From assembly GCA_902363125.1 (NCBI GenBank), contig CABIZD010000005.1:114733-178732 (forward strand): a stretch of 64,000 nucleotides of DNA. Direction: 5' to 3'. Made by a program: the position numbers and the translations under genes. Positions 1 through 9,210 of this stretch are shown here, one piece after another; positions within the stretch are counted from its first letter, which is position 1; the number at the start of each line of letters is the position of its first letter. The notes under the pieces are model-generated. The model ran no database searches. It worked only from the letters and a program-made list of their open reading frames with translations, and was not told the DNA's origin. The stretch is from Coriobacteriaceae bacterium. Lineage in GTDB: Bacteria; Actinomycetota; Coriobacteriia; Coriobacteriales; Coriobacteriaceae.

Positions 1-745
1 CAGCGGCGCCGATGCCAAAGCCAGCGAACAGGTAGATCACGGCGATGGACAGGCCGCCAACGATGATAGCCTTGGGGATATCGCGAGCGGGATCGGCCAT
101 ATCGTCGGTCATGGTGCAGATGACCTCGAAGCCCATGAAGTTAAAGATGATGATCGACAGATAGCCGAGAGCGTTGGTGTTGGTGAGCTCGGGCAGGAAG
201 GTGGCAGCGGACATGTCGTTCGCAAAACCGTTCTCCATGGCATACCAGATGCCCAGGGCGCCGACGATAACGGCAACGGCGACCTTGATGATAGCGCCTC
301 CGTTAAGGACCCACTCGGAGTCGGCCGCCTTGGAGCGGCCCATGAGATACACGATCCACACAAAGGCAAGTTCGATACCCATCTTGGCGATTAGGTTGAA
401 CTCGACGCCAAAGACCATGCCCAGGATGTCGGGGAACATAGTGGCCAGCGAGGCGATCCACAGGGGGTAGTTGACCCAGTAGTAATACGAAATGCGGGCG
501 CCCCACTTGTCGCCCAGGCCATCGCGTACCCAGTCGTAAATGCCGCCCTCGCCGTCATAGGTGGTGCCGAGCTCGGCGACAACCATGCCGTAAGGGAGCA
601 GGAAGGTCAGGATCAGGAAGATCCACCAGAAGAACTGCTGGTTGCCAATGGCGGCAGCAGGTGCGGCGGCCTCGCAAACGAAGACGACGCAGATGATGGT
701 CGAAATGACCGTCAAGAAGGAAAGCTTTTTCTTTCCGTCGCTCAT
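1..745 (-). CDS. APC-family amino acid/polyamine antiporter, probable agmatine:putrescine antiporter (3' end off window)
   Basis: About 248 N-terminal residues are visible, starting MSDGKKKLSF at the ATG ending at 745. They carry the small-residue first helix and several hydrophobic helices of the amino acid-polyamine-organocation (APC) superfamily, with an IGNQQFFWW segment after helix 1. The gene lies 132 nt downstream of putrescine carbamoyltransferase on the same strand. This matches the order in enterococcal agmatine deiminase operons (carbamoyltransferase, then antiporter). Exchange of agmatine for putrescine is inferred from that context; the fold itself would fit other amino acid substrates. 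Agmatine deiminase and carbamate kinase, expected next, would lie outside the window. Confidence 0.8.
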   Translation of the reverse strand, partial: MSDGKKKLSFLTVISTIICVVFVCEAAAPAAAIGNQQFFWWIFLILTFLLPYGMVVAELGTTYDGEGGIYDWVRDGLGDKWGARISYYYWVNYPLWIASLATMFPDILGMVFGVEFNLIAKMGIELAFVWIVYLMGRSKAADSEWVLNGGAIIKVAVAVIVGALGIWYAMENGFANDMSAATFLPELTNTNALGYLSIIIFNFMGFEVICTMTDDMADPARDIPKAIIVGGLSIAVIYLFAGFGIGAA

Positions 746-877
746 GATGAGCTCCTTCGCTCAGTCTTGGACAGATCCGGGGCCTAAGGTATTAAGGCAA
801 TTGCTTGGGCCTCGGTGAGCGGGCGACAGGAGACGAGCATCCGCCGCCCGCAAACGTGCTTATAGAAGCCTTGAGGC

Positions 878-1951
878 TTAGAGCTGCTCGAGAGCCTCGA
901 GAGCGGCGTGGAGCTCAGCCTTGGCGGAGTACTCGACACCTTCGTCGTTGAGCGGGGTGCGCTTGCCCAGGGCGGCAAGGAGAGCACGGATGGAGTGCTT
1001 GCGGTTCTCGGCCTCGACCCAGCACAGGGAGCGCTCGGGATCGTCCATGACCTCGTCGACGACTTCCTCGTTGCGGGTGGCCGGCAGGCAGTGCATGAAC
1101 TTGGAGTCTGCGCCGGCGAAGTTCATCATGTCCATGGTGACCTGATACTTGGGATAGAACACGTCCATGTAATTCTCGCCCGAGACCTCCTCGTCGTACA
1201 GGCCATACCACACGTCGGTGTAGATGAAGTCGGCGCCCTTGATGCACTCGATGTCGTCGGAGATGACGACCGAGCCGCCGGAGACCTTGCAGTTCTCCTC
1301 GGCGATGGCCATCATCTGCTTACCGAACTTGGCGCGCTCCTCGACGGTGCCGACGTGCAGGCCGCCGTCGGGGATCTGGTGGCCCTTAGGTCCAAACTGG
1401 ACAAACTTCATGCCGACCTTTGAGGCGATGAACATGAGGGAAACGCAGACCTGGGTGGCGTCGCCGATGAAGGCCAGGGTGCAGTCCTCGATCTTCTTGC
1501 CCTCGGGGAGGTTCTCGAGCATGGTCATGAGGTCGCCCATCTCCTGCGTGGGATGGTTGAACTCGGACATGCCGTTGATGACGGGCACAGCGGAGCCCTC
1601 GGCGAGACCGACGACGTCCTTGTGACGGTCAACGCGAGCCATCATGATGTCGAGCAGCGAGCCCATAACGCGAGCGGTGTCGCCCAAGGACTCGTGACCG
1701 CCGAGCTGGATGGTGCCAGGGCCATAGAACTGAGCATGACCGCCGAGGTCGGTCATAGCAGTCTCGAAGGAAAGACGGGTGCGGGTGGAGACCTGCTGGA
1801 AGATCATGCCAAGGCTCTGGTTGCGGAGCAGGTGCGGATAATAACCGTCAACCTTGATGGCCTTCTTCATTGCCAGGCCAAGATCCTCGATAGCCAGGAT
1901 CTGCTCTTTGGTGAAGTCGTTGGTGTCGATGAAATCCTTAGGCAGTGCCAT
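878..1951 (-). CDS. ptcA: Putrescine carbamoyltransferase (agmatine deiminase pathway)
   Basis: A 357-residue transcarbamylase that would convert N-carbamoylputrescine plus phosphate into putrescine and carbamoyl phosphate, from which carbamate kinase makes ATP. Visible motifs are the carbamoyl-phosphate loop STRTRLSFE, the HPTQ motif ([11 protein letters not shown]) and [18 protein letters not shown] and [10 protein letters not shown] match putrescine rather than ornithine carbamoyltransferases as I know them. The ATG at 1951 is chosen because GGAAAGG lies just upstream; the frame is open to 2032 but has no better ribosome site. The transporter at 745-1 follows on the same strand. Ornithine carbamoyltransferase is the main alternative. 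Confidence 0.88.
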   Translation of the reverse strand: MALPKDFIDTNDFTKEQILAIEDLGLAMKKAIKVDGYYPHLLRNQSLGMIFQQVSTRTRLSFETAMTDLGGHAQFYGPGTIQLGGHESLGDTARVMGSLLDIMMARVDRHKDVVGLAEGSAVPVINGMSEFNHPTQEMGDLMTMLENLPEGKKIEDCTLAFIGDATQVCVSLMFIASKVGMKFVQFGPKGHQIPDGGLHVGTVEERAKFGKQMMAIAEENCKVSGGSVVISDDIECIKGADFIYTDVWYGLYDEEVSGENYMDVFYPKYQVTMDMMNFAGADSKFMHCLPATRNEEVVDEVMDDPERSLCWVEAENRKHSIRALLAALGKRTPLNDEGVEYSAKAELHAALEALEQL

Positions 1952-2032
1952 GTCGATTTCCTTTCCGCCGGTCTTGCCGACTATTTCTATGAGGCGCTCG
2001 AACATCACGCCTCGTGTTGACAAGACCATCAT

Positions 2033-2282
2033 TCACCCGTATGCAATTTTCACCTAGTTTATTCGGGATTAAAGACCGTTCACGGAGTTACATCCCCTCT
2101 AAACCAATATAAACCCGCAGGCAGCTGGCTTGTAGGGGGTTTACCGTCTAGAACCGCGAACGGTATACGTCTATGCTGTATCTCGGTGTTTAATCCGCAA
2201 TGGAACGACCGGCGGAGGCATGTATGCCCTGGGAGGATATAGCGGGCTCCATAAGAGATCAAATGAGACAGGACGGTGACAT
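2033..2282. promoter_or_regulatory. Divergent promoter region of the agmatine operon and its LuxR-type regulator
   Basis: A 250-330 nt region between divergently transcribed genes. It contains CCGTTCACGG at 2076-2085 and the related CCGCGAACGG at 2154-2163, a motif that recurs upstream of other catabolic operons in this window. I could not fix -10/-35 boxes with confidence. Confidence 0.5.
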
Positions 2283-3248
2283 ATGGACACGCTCATGTTC
2301 TTCTATACCCTAGCGATACTCGTAATCTGTATTGTGACGGCAGTGCTTTCGCTTGCCGCCTACGCCTCGTCTCGTCGGCAGTTCTTTATCTATGGCAGCG
2401 GCGTTTTTATTTGCTATGCCATCGAGATGACCGAGATCTTCTTTTTTGAATACACGTTGCAAAACCGAAGTTTTCCGGCCAATGACTATTACTCAATTAC
2501 CATGCCTGTAATGCGGACCCTTGTGGCGACCGCTTCACAGGCTTTTATTTGGGCCATTGCCATGGACTTACTTGATAAGCATTCCAAGAAGTTGTTCGCC
2601 ATCCCCGTTTTAACGTTTTTGCTGTGCGAGTCGCTGATTATCGTCGCTGTCCCCTCCGGCCCCATGCATCAGTGGCTCTACTACACGATGCGTCAGGCAT
2701 TCCTTGTCTTTATGGGACTGTATATCTTTTGGACGGCTCATAAGAGTACAAAGGTTGAGCTGAAGGCACGCGTTAACAACCAACGAAAACACCTGATTAT
2801 CGGCGCTATTCTGGTCGGTTGCATCGTTGCCGAGGATTTCTACAACATCCTTGTCGTCCCCATGAGTCTGGCGCCCTCTTGGCTGCAGCTATATCTGTCC
2901 GAGCGCAACTTTAGCGAAAACGTCTTTGCGTGCTACTTTGCGATTCTGCTGATCATCTACTCCTACCACGTGCTTTCAATCCGCATGCAGGAGGCGCCCG
3001 AGGAAAAGAACGTCAGCGATCTTGATCGGCACATAGAAGAGCAGATGCCCTTCTATCGCAACGCCTACAAACTCTCCAACCGCGAGACCGAAGTCATGCG
3101 TCTGGTTGTGCTGGGCAAGTCGAACCAAGAGATTGCTGACGAGCTATTCCTTGCCGTGGGCACCGTCAAGACACACATCCACAACATCCTGGTCAAAACC
3201 GAGCAGCAAAACCGCACCACGCTGATCCTCCACTTCTGGAAGCGATAA
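2283..3248 (+). CDS. Membrane-bound LuxR-family transcriptional regulator, AguR-like
   Basis: A 321-residue one-component regulator. Residues ~1-235 form about seven hydrophobic helices. The C-terminal ~65 residues are a LuxR/GerE helix-turn-helix (LSNRETEVMRL, then SNQEIADELFLAVGTVKTH). It is divergent from the putrescine carbamoyltransferase gene. Membrane LuxR regulators named AguR control agmatine operons in enterococci and lactococci, so it probably senses agmatine and activates that operon; this is inference from family and position. A strong hairpin follows the stop codon. Confidence 0.8.
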   Translation: MDTLMFFYTLAILVICIVTAVLSLAAYASSRRQFFIYGSGVFICYAIEMTEIFFFEYTLQNRSFPANDYYSITMPVMRTLVATASQAFIWAIAMDLLDKHSKKLFAIPVLTFLLCESLIIVAVPSGPMHQWLYYTMRQAFLVFMGLYIFWTAHKSTKVELKARVNNQRKHLIIGAILVGCIVAEDFYNILVVPMSLAPSWLQLYLSERNFSENVFACYFAILLIIYSYHVLSIRMQEAPEEKNVSDLDRHIEEQMPFYRNAYKLSNRETEVMRLVVLGKSNQEIADELFLAVGTVKTHIHNILVKTEQQNRTTLILHFWKR

Positions 3249-3300
3249 CCTGCTAAAAAGGGACAGGTTTATTTTGGCAGGTTTTATCTGGGCAAACGCC

Positions 3301-3340
3301 AACCGCCGCAAGGGAGCTGCTTTCCCTCGCGGCGGTTTTC
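3301..3340 (+). terminator. Rho-independent terminator of the LuxR-type regulator
   Basis: A 15-bp stem (AACCGCCGCAAGGGA paired with its near-perfect complement) followed by TTTTC, about 50 nt after the stop codon. Confidence 0.75.
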
Positions 3341-3353
3341 TAGCAGAAAAAAA

Positions 3354-3473
3354 CAAGTGAGTAGGCTTTTTGCAGGAGGCCAAGCACGCCCCAAAACGCC
3401 ACAGCCCTGACCTGCTGTTTTATTGGGCGCCACCCGCGATGTGCTCGACAGATCCAAAAAAGTCTACTCACTT
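3354..3473. repeat. Inverted-repeat intergenic element
   Basis: The arms CAAGTGAGTAGGCTTTTT (3354-3371) and AAAAAGTCTACTCACTTG (3456-3473) are complementary with one mismatch and enclose 84 nt with no convincing gene. The element fills most of the gap between two convergent transcription units. Confidence 0.6.
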
Positions 3474-3496
3474 GGTCTTGAGACTCATCAGTCAGG

Positions 3497-3540
3497 CAAA
3501 AAAACGCCGCGAAGGGGGCTGGACTCCCTTCGCAGCGGTT
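3497..3540 (-). terminator. Terminator of the ABC transporter operon
   Basis: On the minus strand, a GC-rich stem (GCTGCGAAGGGAG with its complement) is followed by seven T residues, directly after the permease stop codon. Confidence 0.8.
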
Positions 3541-3575
3541 GTTCGCACTGGTTTTGCGACGATTTTGCCCGCTTG

Positions 3576-5813
3576 TTACTCGCTGTAGCGGGTGGCGATG
3601 GCGGCTCGCACTATGCCGGTGCTCATGAGGTACGTTACCAAGAAGTAGCCGCCGTAGGATGCCAAGAAGATCGCGCAGGTGAGGCCCACGGTGCCGCCGA
3701 TGCTCATATGACCGAACGTGCTCACCAGGTCGATAATCACCTTGAGCGCCACAAAGGAGTGCGCCAGGCCCACTGCCAGCGGGAACAGGAAAAATACCGC
3801 TTGCTGCGCCATCACCGAATGGCGGATCTGGCGGTCGTCACAGCCGATCTGCGCCAGCACACGATAGCTGCGGCTGCCGTCGGCCACATTGGAGAGCTGC
3901 TGGATCGACAGAATCGCCGCGCATGCAACGACCAATACAAAGCCGATGTAGATGGCTAGGTAGCTAATAATACCGTTCATTTGCGCTACTTGCGTGTACA
4001 TCTCGGAGCGTGTAATAAAGAGTCCCCACGACCCCGGCTCCTTGCCGTCAACGAGCAGATTGTCGAGCGCAGTGTATTTAATGCTCTCGTCTGCCTCGGT
4101 CGCATCCATCCCCTGTTTGTAGTTAACGAGCAGGCTACTGGAATACGGTTGCAGATTAAGTTGGGACAACAGCTCGTCGGCAACGACGACGGTACCCGGA
4201 TTACTGCCCATCGCCGAGTTGGCGATGGCAGCCGTATCCTCGTCCGACTTGTCGCCAGCGGGCTTGAGCGTATGCCCGCCCAAGGTAAGGGCATGGCCGC
4301 CAGCCATATACTTGGTGTACATGTCGACCAGCTCGCCGCCCATATCACACGTGAGCAAGTACTGGTCGCGACCAATGCTCACCGGCTCCTTGCCCATCAT
4401 CTGACGCAATTTGTTGTACTGACTTGCCGGCGTCACAGACAGGCCTGTCGTGTCGGCGTTGCTACCCTCGAGCACCTTGGGGAGCTTTTCGCCCATGATC
4501 TTGCACATCTCACTTGGAGTCACCGAAGGATCCGAGCCGCCAAGCGGATAACTCAGATACGAATCGATCTGCACATGCTCACCGGCAACATCGGCGATAT
4601 TGACCTTCTTGCCGGTCTCGACGCTGTTGTCCGCCGACTTACCATAAATACTCTCCGTATCATTGTCCGGATCGACAAGCTCACCATGCCATGCAGAGTA
4701 CAAGTCGACCGTTGCGTCGGCCGGCACCATACGATCGGCCTCAGACGGGTCAGCATACTCTTTGTAACGGTCGAGATCATCGGGCGTGTAATAGCTATAC
4801 GTCTGCGACATATCGGCCGGCGTATAGCGCTCCAGATTCTCGTTCATCACGTTGGCGATCGACATACCGCACGTCACCGAGGTAATGGCGAGGAACAGGA
4901 TCATCGCGATGACGCCCATCGAAAAGCACACCGTGTTGACCTTGGCCGCAAGCTGGCGCACGGTAAACATGTTGAGACCGCGCCAATACACACCGCGCAG
5001 GCTCTGCAGCAGCTTGATGAGCATGCCCGAGAGTCCCCAGAACAGGGCAAAGGTGCCCACGGTAACCATAGCGGTCGTGATGCCAAACTGGTTCATGGCC
5101 TCTTGCAGCTTGCTGTCCGTCGCGGTGACCGGGATCCCATCACGTAGCAGACGGCAATAGGCCACGCCCACCAGCACCGCGCCCACGGCAAAGATGGCAA
5201 TCGCGATCCAGGGGTTGCGTGTCTTGATGCTCTCGTTGCGACGCTCGGCACCCATGAGCTCGATGAGTTTGGTACGACGCACGGCAAGAAGGTTCAGCAG
5301 CAACGTGAGCACAAACATTACGAGCATGCAGGCAAGGGTCAGGTTGAACGCATGCACCGAGAAAAAGAAGTGGAAATTGGCGATCTGTGTCTTAAAGAGC
5401 GAGGCCGTAAAGAATACCATGAGCTGAGAGAGCCCCACGCCCAGCACGATGCCGGCGACAAAGGCGCCGACCGAAACGATCACGGTCTCGAGCGCCATAA
5501 TCGTGGCGACGCGCCCGCGCCCCATGCCGAGTACCTGGTACAGGCCAAACTCCTTTTTGCGGCGTTTCATGATGAAGTTATTGGCATACACCATCAAAAA
5601 GGCCATGACGCCGGCCAAAAAGTACGTGAGGTAGCCGAGCATGGTACCCATGACCTCGGACAAGCCCGCTTCCTCGATGCCGGCGATGTCGACCTGCATC
5701 GAGACGGTGTTAAAGGCATAGAAGACCGTGACGCCCAGGGTGAGCGTCAACAAGTAAACGAGGTAGTCGCGGCCGGCGCGGCGGACGTTGCCCCAAGCGA
5801 GTTTACAGAGCAT
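3576..5813 (-). CDS. FtsX/BceB-type ABC transporter permease
   Basis: A 745-residue inner-membrane permease. It has an N-terminal helix, a cluster of helices with a FtsX-like MKRRKKEFGLYQVLGMGRGR coupling segment near residue 85, a large hydrophilic extracellular domain (about residues 325-610) and three C-terminal helices. This architecture matches BceB-type permeases that protect against peptide antibiotics or sense them. The ATG at 5813 overlaps the ATPase stop by 11 nt, with GAGGG just upstream; a GTG at 5825 is also possible. No two-component system is adjacent, so a resistance role is only a family-based guess. Confidence 0.85.
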   Translation of the reverse strand: MLCKLAWGNVRRAGRDYLVYLLTLTLGVTVFYAFNTVSMQVDIAGIEEAGLSEVMGTMLGYLTYFLAGVMAFLMVYANNFIMKRRKKEFGLYQVLGMGRGRVATIMALETVIVSVGAFVAGIVLGVGLSQLMVFFTASLFKTQIANFHFFFSVHAFNLTLACMLVMFVLTLLLNLLAVRRTKLIELMGAERRNESIKTRNPWIAIAIFAVGAVLVGVAYCRLLRDGIPVTATDSKLQEAMNQFGITTAMVTVGTFALFWGLSGMLIKLLQSLRGVYWRGLNMFTVRQLAAKVNTVCFSMGVIAMILFLAITSVTCGMSIANVMNENLERYTPADMSQTYSYYTPDDLDRYKEYADPSEADRMVPADATVDLYSAWHGELVDPDNDTESIYGKSADNSVETGKKVNIADVAGEHVQIDSYLSYPLGGSDPSVTPSEMCKIMGEKLPKVLEGSNADTTGLSVTPASQYNKLRQMMGKEPVSIGRDQYLLTCDMGGELVDMYTKYMAGGHALTLGGHTLKPAGDKSDEDTAAIANSAMGSNPGTVVVADELLSQLNLQPYSSSLLVNYKQGMDATEADESIKYTALDNLLVDGKEPGSWGLFITRSEMYTQVAQMNGIISYLAIYIGFVLVVACAAILSIQQLSNVADGSRSYRVLAQIGCDDRQIRHSVMAQQAVFFLFPLAVGLAHSFVALKVIIDLVSTFGHMSIGGTVGLTCAIFLASYGGYFLVTYLMSTGIVRAAIATRYSE

Positions 5814-6588
5814 CGGAGCCCTCACCGCCCATCATGGCAACGACCTCCATAATGCGGTCGAAGAACTCTCGGCGGTCGGTGTCGCCGCGGCGCAGCTCGG
5901 TGAAGATCTTGCCGTCACGAATAAACAGCACACGGCTCGTGTAGCTGGCGGCAAAACTGTCGTGCGTAACCATGAGCACGGTGGCGCGCAGACGGCGGTT
6001 GAGGGCTTCTAGGCTCTCAAGCAGCAGGCGAGCGCTCTTGGAATCGAGGGCGCCGGTGGGCTCGTCGGCCATGATCATGGTGGGGTCGGTGACAAGCGCG
6101 CGACAGGCGGCAACGCGCTGCTGCTGGCCGCCGGACATTTGGTAGGGATATTTGTCGAGCACCTGGCTCACGGACAGACGCGCGGCCACATCCTGCACGC
6201 GGGTCGAGATCTCTGCCGAATTTGTGCGGGCGATGGTGAGCGGCAGGGCGATGTTCTCGCGTGCCGTGAGCGTATCGAGCAGGTTGGAGTCCTGGAAGAT
6301 AAAGCCGAGCTCCTCGCGGCGGAACTGCGAAAGCTTAGCCTGCTTCATGCGCGTAACGTCCTGCCCGTTGATGCGGATGGTGCCGCTCGTGGCGCTATCG
6401 ATGGTCGAGACGCAGTTGAGCAACGTCGACTTGCCCGAGCCCGAGGCGCCCATGATGCCAACAAATTCGCCGCGGTTGACGGTAAAGCTGACGTCGTTGA
6501 GCGCGCGGGTCACGTTGCCCAGCGCTCCATATACTTTTCCGAGATTCGCGACCTCCAGTACCGGGGTCGCCATGTGCGTGGTTTGCAT
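5803..6588 (-). CDS. ABC transporter ATP-binding protein (BceA/LolD-like)
   Basis: A 261-residue ATPase partner of the overlapping permease. Visible motifs are Walker [10 protein letters not shown], the Q-loop region FIFQDSNLL, the signature MSGGQQQR, Walker [11 protein letters not shown] and the switch histidine in [13 protein letters not shown] precedes the ATG at 6588. It would power the FtsX-type permease at the cytoplasmic membrane. The C-terminal ~25 residues past the switch region are unremarkable. Confidence 0.9.
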   Translation of the reverse strand: MQTTHMATPVLEVANLGKVYGALGNVTRALNDVSFTVNRGEFVGIMGASGSGKSTLLNCVSTIDSATSGTIRINGQDVTRMKQAKLSQFRREELGFIFQDSNLLDTLTARENIALPLTIARTNSAEISTRVQDVAARLSVSQVLDKYPYQMSGGQQQRVAACRALVTDPTMIMADEPTGALDSKSARLLLESLEALNRRLRATVLMVTHDSFAASYTSRVLFIRDGKIFTELRRGDTDRREFFDRIMEVVAMMGGEGSDAL

Positions 6589-6736
6589 ACCGAGTCCTTT
6601 CTTGCGATTAGTCTACGGCATCTATAGTCGCAAGAAGCCGAGTCGGCTACCATCGATATGGCTTACGGTTGCCTTACCGTTGTGTAAGGTAGGGGTAGCC
6701 AGCCTGTTACGTTTTGATGTTGAGAGAGGACTCCTG

Positions 6737-7723
6737 TTGAAGACTGTTCATGTTGCCGCTGGAATCATTCGCAAGGAAGGATCTGACGAGCTGCTTGCCG
6801 TGCGGCGCGGCTATGGCGACATGCAGGGACTTTGGGAGTTCCCAGGCGGCAAGCTCATGCGCGGCGAAACACCCGAAGACGCCGTGCGCCGCGAGCTTAT
6901 GGAAGAGCTGCAGGTAAAAGTCACCAACCTGCGTGATTTCTATACCGTTGAGTACGACTACCCCGATTTCCATCTCTCCATGGAGTGCTACTACTGCTCG
7001 CTCGCCGATGAATCCGATGAGCCCCAGAAGCATGACCGTCAGCTCGATATCCGCTGGATTCCGCGCACCTCACTTGCCACGGTGGAATGGATGCCCGCCG
7101 ACAAGGGGCTTATCGATGCTCTGATTGAGCTGAAGGAGGATCGGCTTGAGGTAAGCTCCGCTGATGACACCGCGCCCAACACAGCCGACAAACCCACCGC
7201 CAAACCCAAGCGCGCACCTAAGCGCCGTAGCAAAAAACGCCCCAAACCAGGTCTGCTCGACGGCATCGATACCTCGGACCTTTCCGCCGACGAGCGCGAA
7301 CTGGTCCGCCGTCGCGCCGCCATCAAAAAGTCCATGAGGGGCAACAAGCGCGCCAATACCAAGCCAGAGCTGCTCGTTCGCCAGCGCCTGCGCGCAGCGG
7401 GCCTCACCGGCTATCGCCTGGAATGGAAGGTTCCCGGCAAGCCCGACATCGCCTTCCCCGGCCGCAAGATCGCCATCTTCGTCAACGGTTGCTTTTGGCA
7501 TCGCTGCCCCAAGTGCAACCCCAGCCAGCCCAAGCGTAACGTTGAGTTTTGGGAGGCAAAGTTCCGTCGCAACGTCGAGCGCGACCGCGCTGCCGTGGCA
7601 GCACTCACTCAAATGGGCTGGACGCCCATAACCATCTGGGAATGCGAACTCAAAAAGGACCGCATCGACGCCACGATGGAAAAGGTCATCGAGCAGGTGC
7701 GTGCCGCGGCACCGCAACGCTAA
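6737..7723 (+). CDS. NUDIX hydrolase fused to a Vsr-like DNA mismatch endonuclease
   Basis: A 328-residue two-domain protein. Residues ~1-130 are a MutT-like NUDIX domain with a complete box (GETPEDAVRRELMEELQ after GGKLMR), expected to hydrolyse oxidised nucleotides or another nucleoside diphosphate derivative. A basic, proline/lysine-rich linker (~145-180) joins it to a very-short-patch-repair endonuclease domain (~195-328) with TKPELLVRQRL, VPGKPDIAF, FVNGCFWHRCPKC and ITIWECELKK. The aspartate of PDIAF corresponds to the Vsr metal ligand. The first histidine of the classical THGCFWH motif is asparagine here. A TTG start at 6737 is preceded by GAGAGGA. No Dcm-type methylase gene is nearby. 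Confidence 0.85.
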   Translation: MKTVHVAAGIIRKEGSDELLAVRRGYGDMQGLWEFPGGKLMRGETPEDAVRRELMEELQVKVTNLRDFYTVEYDYPDFHLSMECYYCSLADESDEPQKHDRQLDIRWIPRTSLATVEWMPADKGLIDALIELKEDRLEVSSADDTAPNTADKPTAKPKRAPKRRSKKRPKPGLLDGIDTSDLSADERELVRRRAAIKKSMRGNKRANTKPELLVRQRLRAAGLTGYRLEWKVPGKPDIAFPGRKIAIFVNGCFWHRCPKCNPSQPKRNVEFWEAKFRRNVERDRAAVAALTQMGWTPITIWECELKKDRIDATMEKVIEQVRAAAPQR

Positions 7724-7976
7724 CAGCGTGCATTCACACGCTCCGTACGTCCGCGCCACATCCACGTCACAAACCTTAGAAAGCCCTTAAGCCCAAAACC
7801 TTTCAAGAGTGTTACTCAATACCCCTGACCTGCAGTTTCATCGTAACACCAAACCAGGTTGAGCCTTTCTTTAGCGCTTCTTTGCGGCAGCCGCGGCATA
7901 ATACTGCCAACGCACGGGACCTAGCAGCACGCCCTGTGCGCAACCTTTTGGTGGACATCGAGGAGGCCGCATAAGC
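7724..7976. other. Intergenic region with no confident gene
   Basis: Contains a small dyad GTGTTAC...GTAACAC (about 7810-7855) around a CCCCTGACCTGC sequence that resembles the core of other palindromic intergenic elements in the window. A short minus-strand frame ending at 7871 has a protein-like end (GPVRWQYYAAAAAKKR) but no credible start, so it could be a gene remnant. Confidence 0.3.
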
Positions 7977-8190
7977 ATGCATTCTTCCAATGACGCAGCA
8001 CAGCAGCCATCCCTAAAACATGCAAACCTTTTCTCCTTTCCCCCCCCCGACACAGAGAAACGGTCTCCTCGACTCCCCCACCACAAAAACCAAGCGCTCA
8101 GCCGATCAGAGCCTCAACTTACGAGCATCCTTCGAAAAGCTCCAAGCATCCCTAGACAAGGCGTTCCCCGAACAGGCAAGAGCAATCTAA
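7977..8190 (+). pseudogene. Small ORF interrupted by a nine-C tract (possible phase-variable or frameshifted gene)
   Basis: AGGAGG at 7961-7966 precedes an ATG at 7977. The frame runs into nine consecutive C residues at 8040-8048. In the frame as given, the downstream part is not protein-like. If the tract had eight Cs, a ~70-residue protein would result that ends in an amphipathic-looking SFEKLQASLDKAFPEQARAI and stops at 8190, 25 nt before the AraC-type gene. I do not recognise the product. It may be non-coding. Confidence 0.3.
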
Positions 8191-8203
8191 GCCCATCGCG
8201 CTT

Positions 8204-8216
8204 TATACTGATGCCA
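8204..8216 (+). promoter_or_regulatory. -10 box placed for a leaderless AraC-type mRNA
   Basis: TATACT at 8204-8209 lies six nucleotides before the ATG at 8216, and no Shine-Dalgarno sequence is present. The expected transcription start coincides with the start codon. No good -35 box is seen. Confidence 0.35.
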
Positions 8217-9154
8217 TGCGAAACATGGATCACATAGAATTGCACCACGGAGGACGCGAGGAAGCGTTTCCCGAGACCGCCGAAGACTGGCCCTATATTG
8301 CCGAACGCGCAGAATTCGCTCGCTATCCGGGCAATTCCGTCCCCTGGCACTGGCATTCCGAAGTTGAGCTTTTCTACATGGAGCAGGGAGCGATTGACTA
8401 TCGAACGCACGCGGCTCATGAGCACGTACGCTTTGAGGAAGAGTCCGCCGGCTTTATCAACGGCGGCGTTTTGCACAGCACGCTGCAATCACCCAATTCG
8501 GCGCCAGCCATTCAAATGCTGCATATCTTTCAGCCGTCGATGCTCGGCGATCCCGCGGGACGTCTCCAAAAGCGCTACATCAACCCATTGCTTCAATGTC
8601 GAGGCGTCGATGTGCTCAAATGGTCGCCCACCAATCCCGACGATATGCCCTTTATCGACTTGCTGAAGAGCTCCTTTAGCCACGACCTTCAACGGCCGCA
8701 GAACGAGATGGCGCTTCGAAATAGTTTGTCAGAGCTCTGGATTCAGATTAACGCCAAGACCGAACCGCTCTTTTCTTCCGACGGCGCCTCTTGGATGACC
8801 AGCCGCGACGTACAGTTCAAGGCAATCCTGGACTTTATCCGCGCAAACTATGCAGCCGCTATAGATGTGCCCCAGATGGCATCTGCAGCCGGCGTAAGCG
8901 AAAGAGAGTGTTACCGCATTATCGAAACTTGTGCAGGAACGACCCCGGCGGCATATCTACGCGCATACCGCATAAACCGTGCTTGCGAACTTTTGGCACA
9001 CACCACGCGAACGGTACAGACAGTCGCGCGCCAATGCGGATTTATAACAGCAAGCCATCTTGGCCAGGTATTTAAAGAACAAATGGGGTGCACTCCTTCG
9101 AGCTATCGAGCAGCGAGGCAGAATCTCGATAGCACCAGGCAGAAATCCCGCTAG
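8216..9154 (+). CDS. AraC-family transcriptional regulator with N-terminal cupin domain
   Basis: A 312-residue regulator. The N-terminal half has a cupin-like ligand-binding segment (PWHWHSEVELFYMEQG, later GFINGGVLHS). The last ~100 residues form the double helix-turn-helix (DVPQMASAAGVSERECYRIIE and TVQTVARQCGFITASHLGQVFK). This layout is typical of regulators of sugar-utilisation genes. The next gene on the same strand is a HAD phosphatase 56 nt downstream. Its target and ligand are unknown. An internal ATG at 8225 is an alternative start. Confidence 0.85.
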   Translation: MRNMDHIELHHGGREEAFPETAEDWPYIAERAEFARYPGNSVPWHWHSEVELFYMEQGAIDYRTHAAHEHVRFEEESAGFINGGVLHSTLQSPNSAPAIQMLHIFQPSMLGDPAGRLQKRYINPLLQCRGVDVLKWSPTNPDDMPFIDLLKSSFSHDLQRPQNEMALRNSLSELWIQINAKTEPLFSSDGASWMTSRDVQFKAILDFIRANYAAAIDVPQMASAAGVSERECYRIIETCAGTTPAAYLRAYRINRACELLAHTTRTVQTVARQCGFITASHLGQVFKEQMGCTPSSYRAARQNLDSTRQKSR

Positions 9155-9210
9155 CCCTTCTTCTGTCACTGCATCAAACTTGCAGGCAAACAACAGAGAG
9201 GAGCAATCAT

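Noticed and set aside
3370..3959. Plus-strand frames between the LuxR-type gene and within the FtsX permease
   Set aside because: They overlap terminators and the permease gene, lack ribosome sites and have shadow-like composition.
7871..8086. 71-residue minus-strand frame ending GPVRWQYYAAAAAKKR
   Set aside because: No ribosome site, and the N-terminal half is the complement of the C-tract region; at most a remnant of a gene end.
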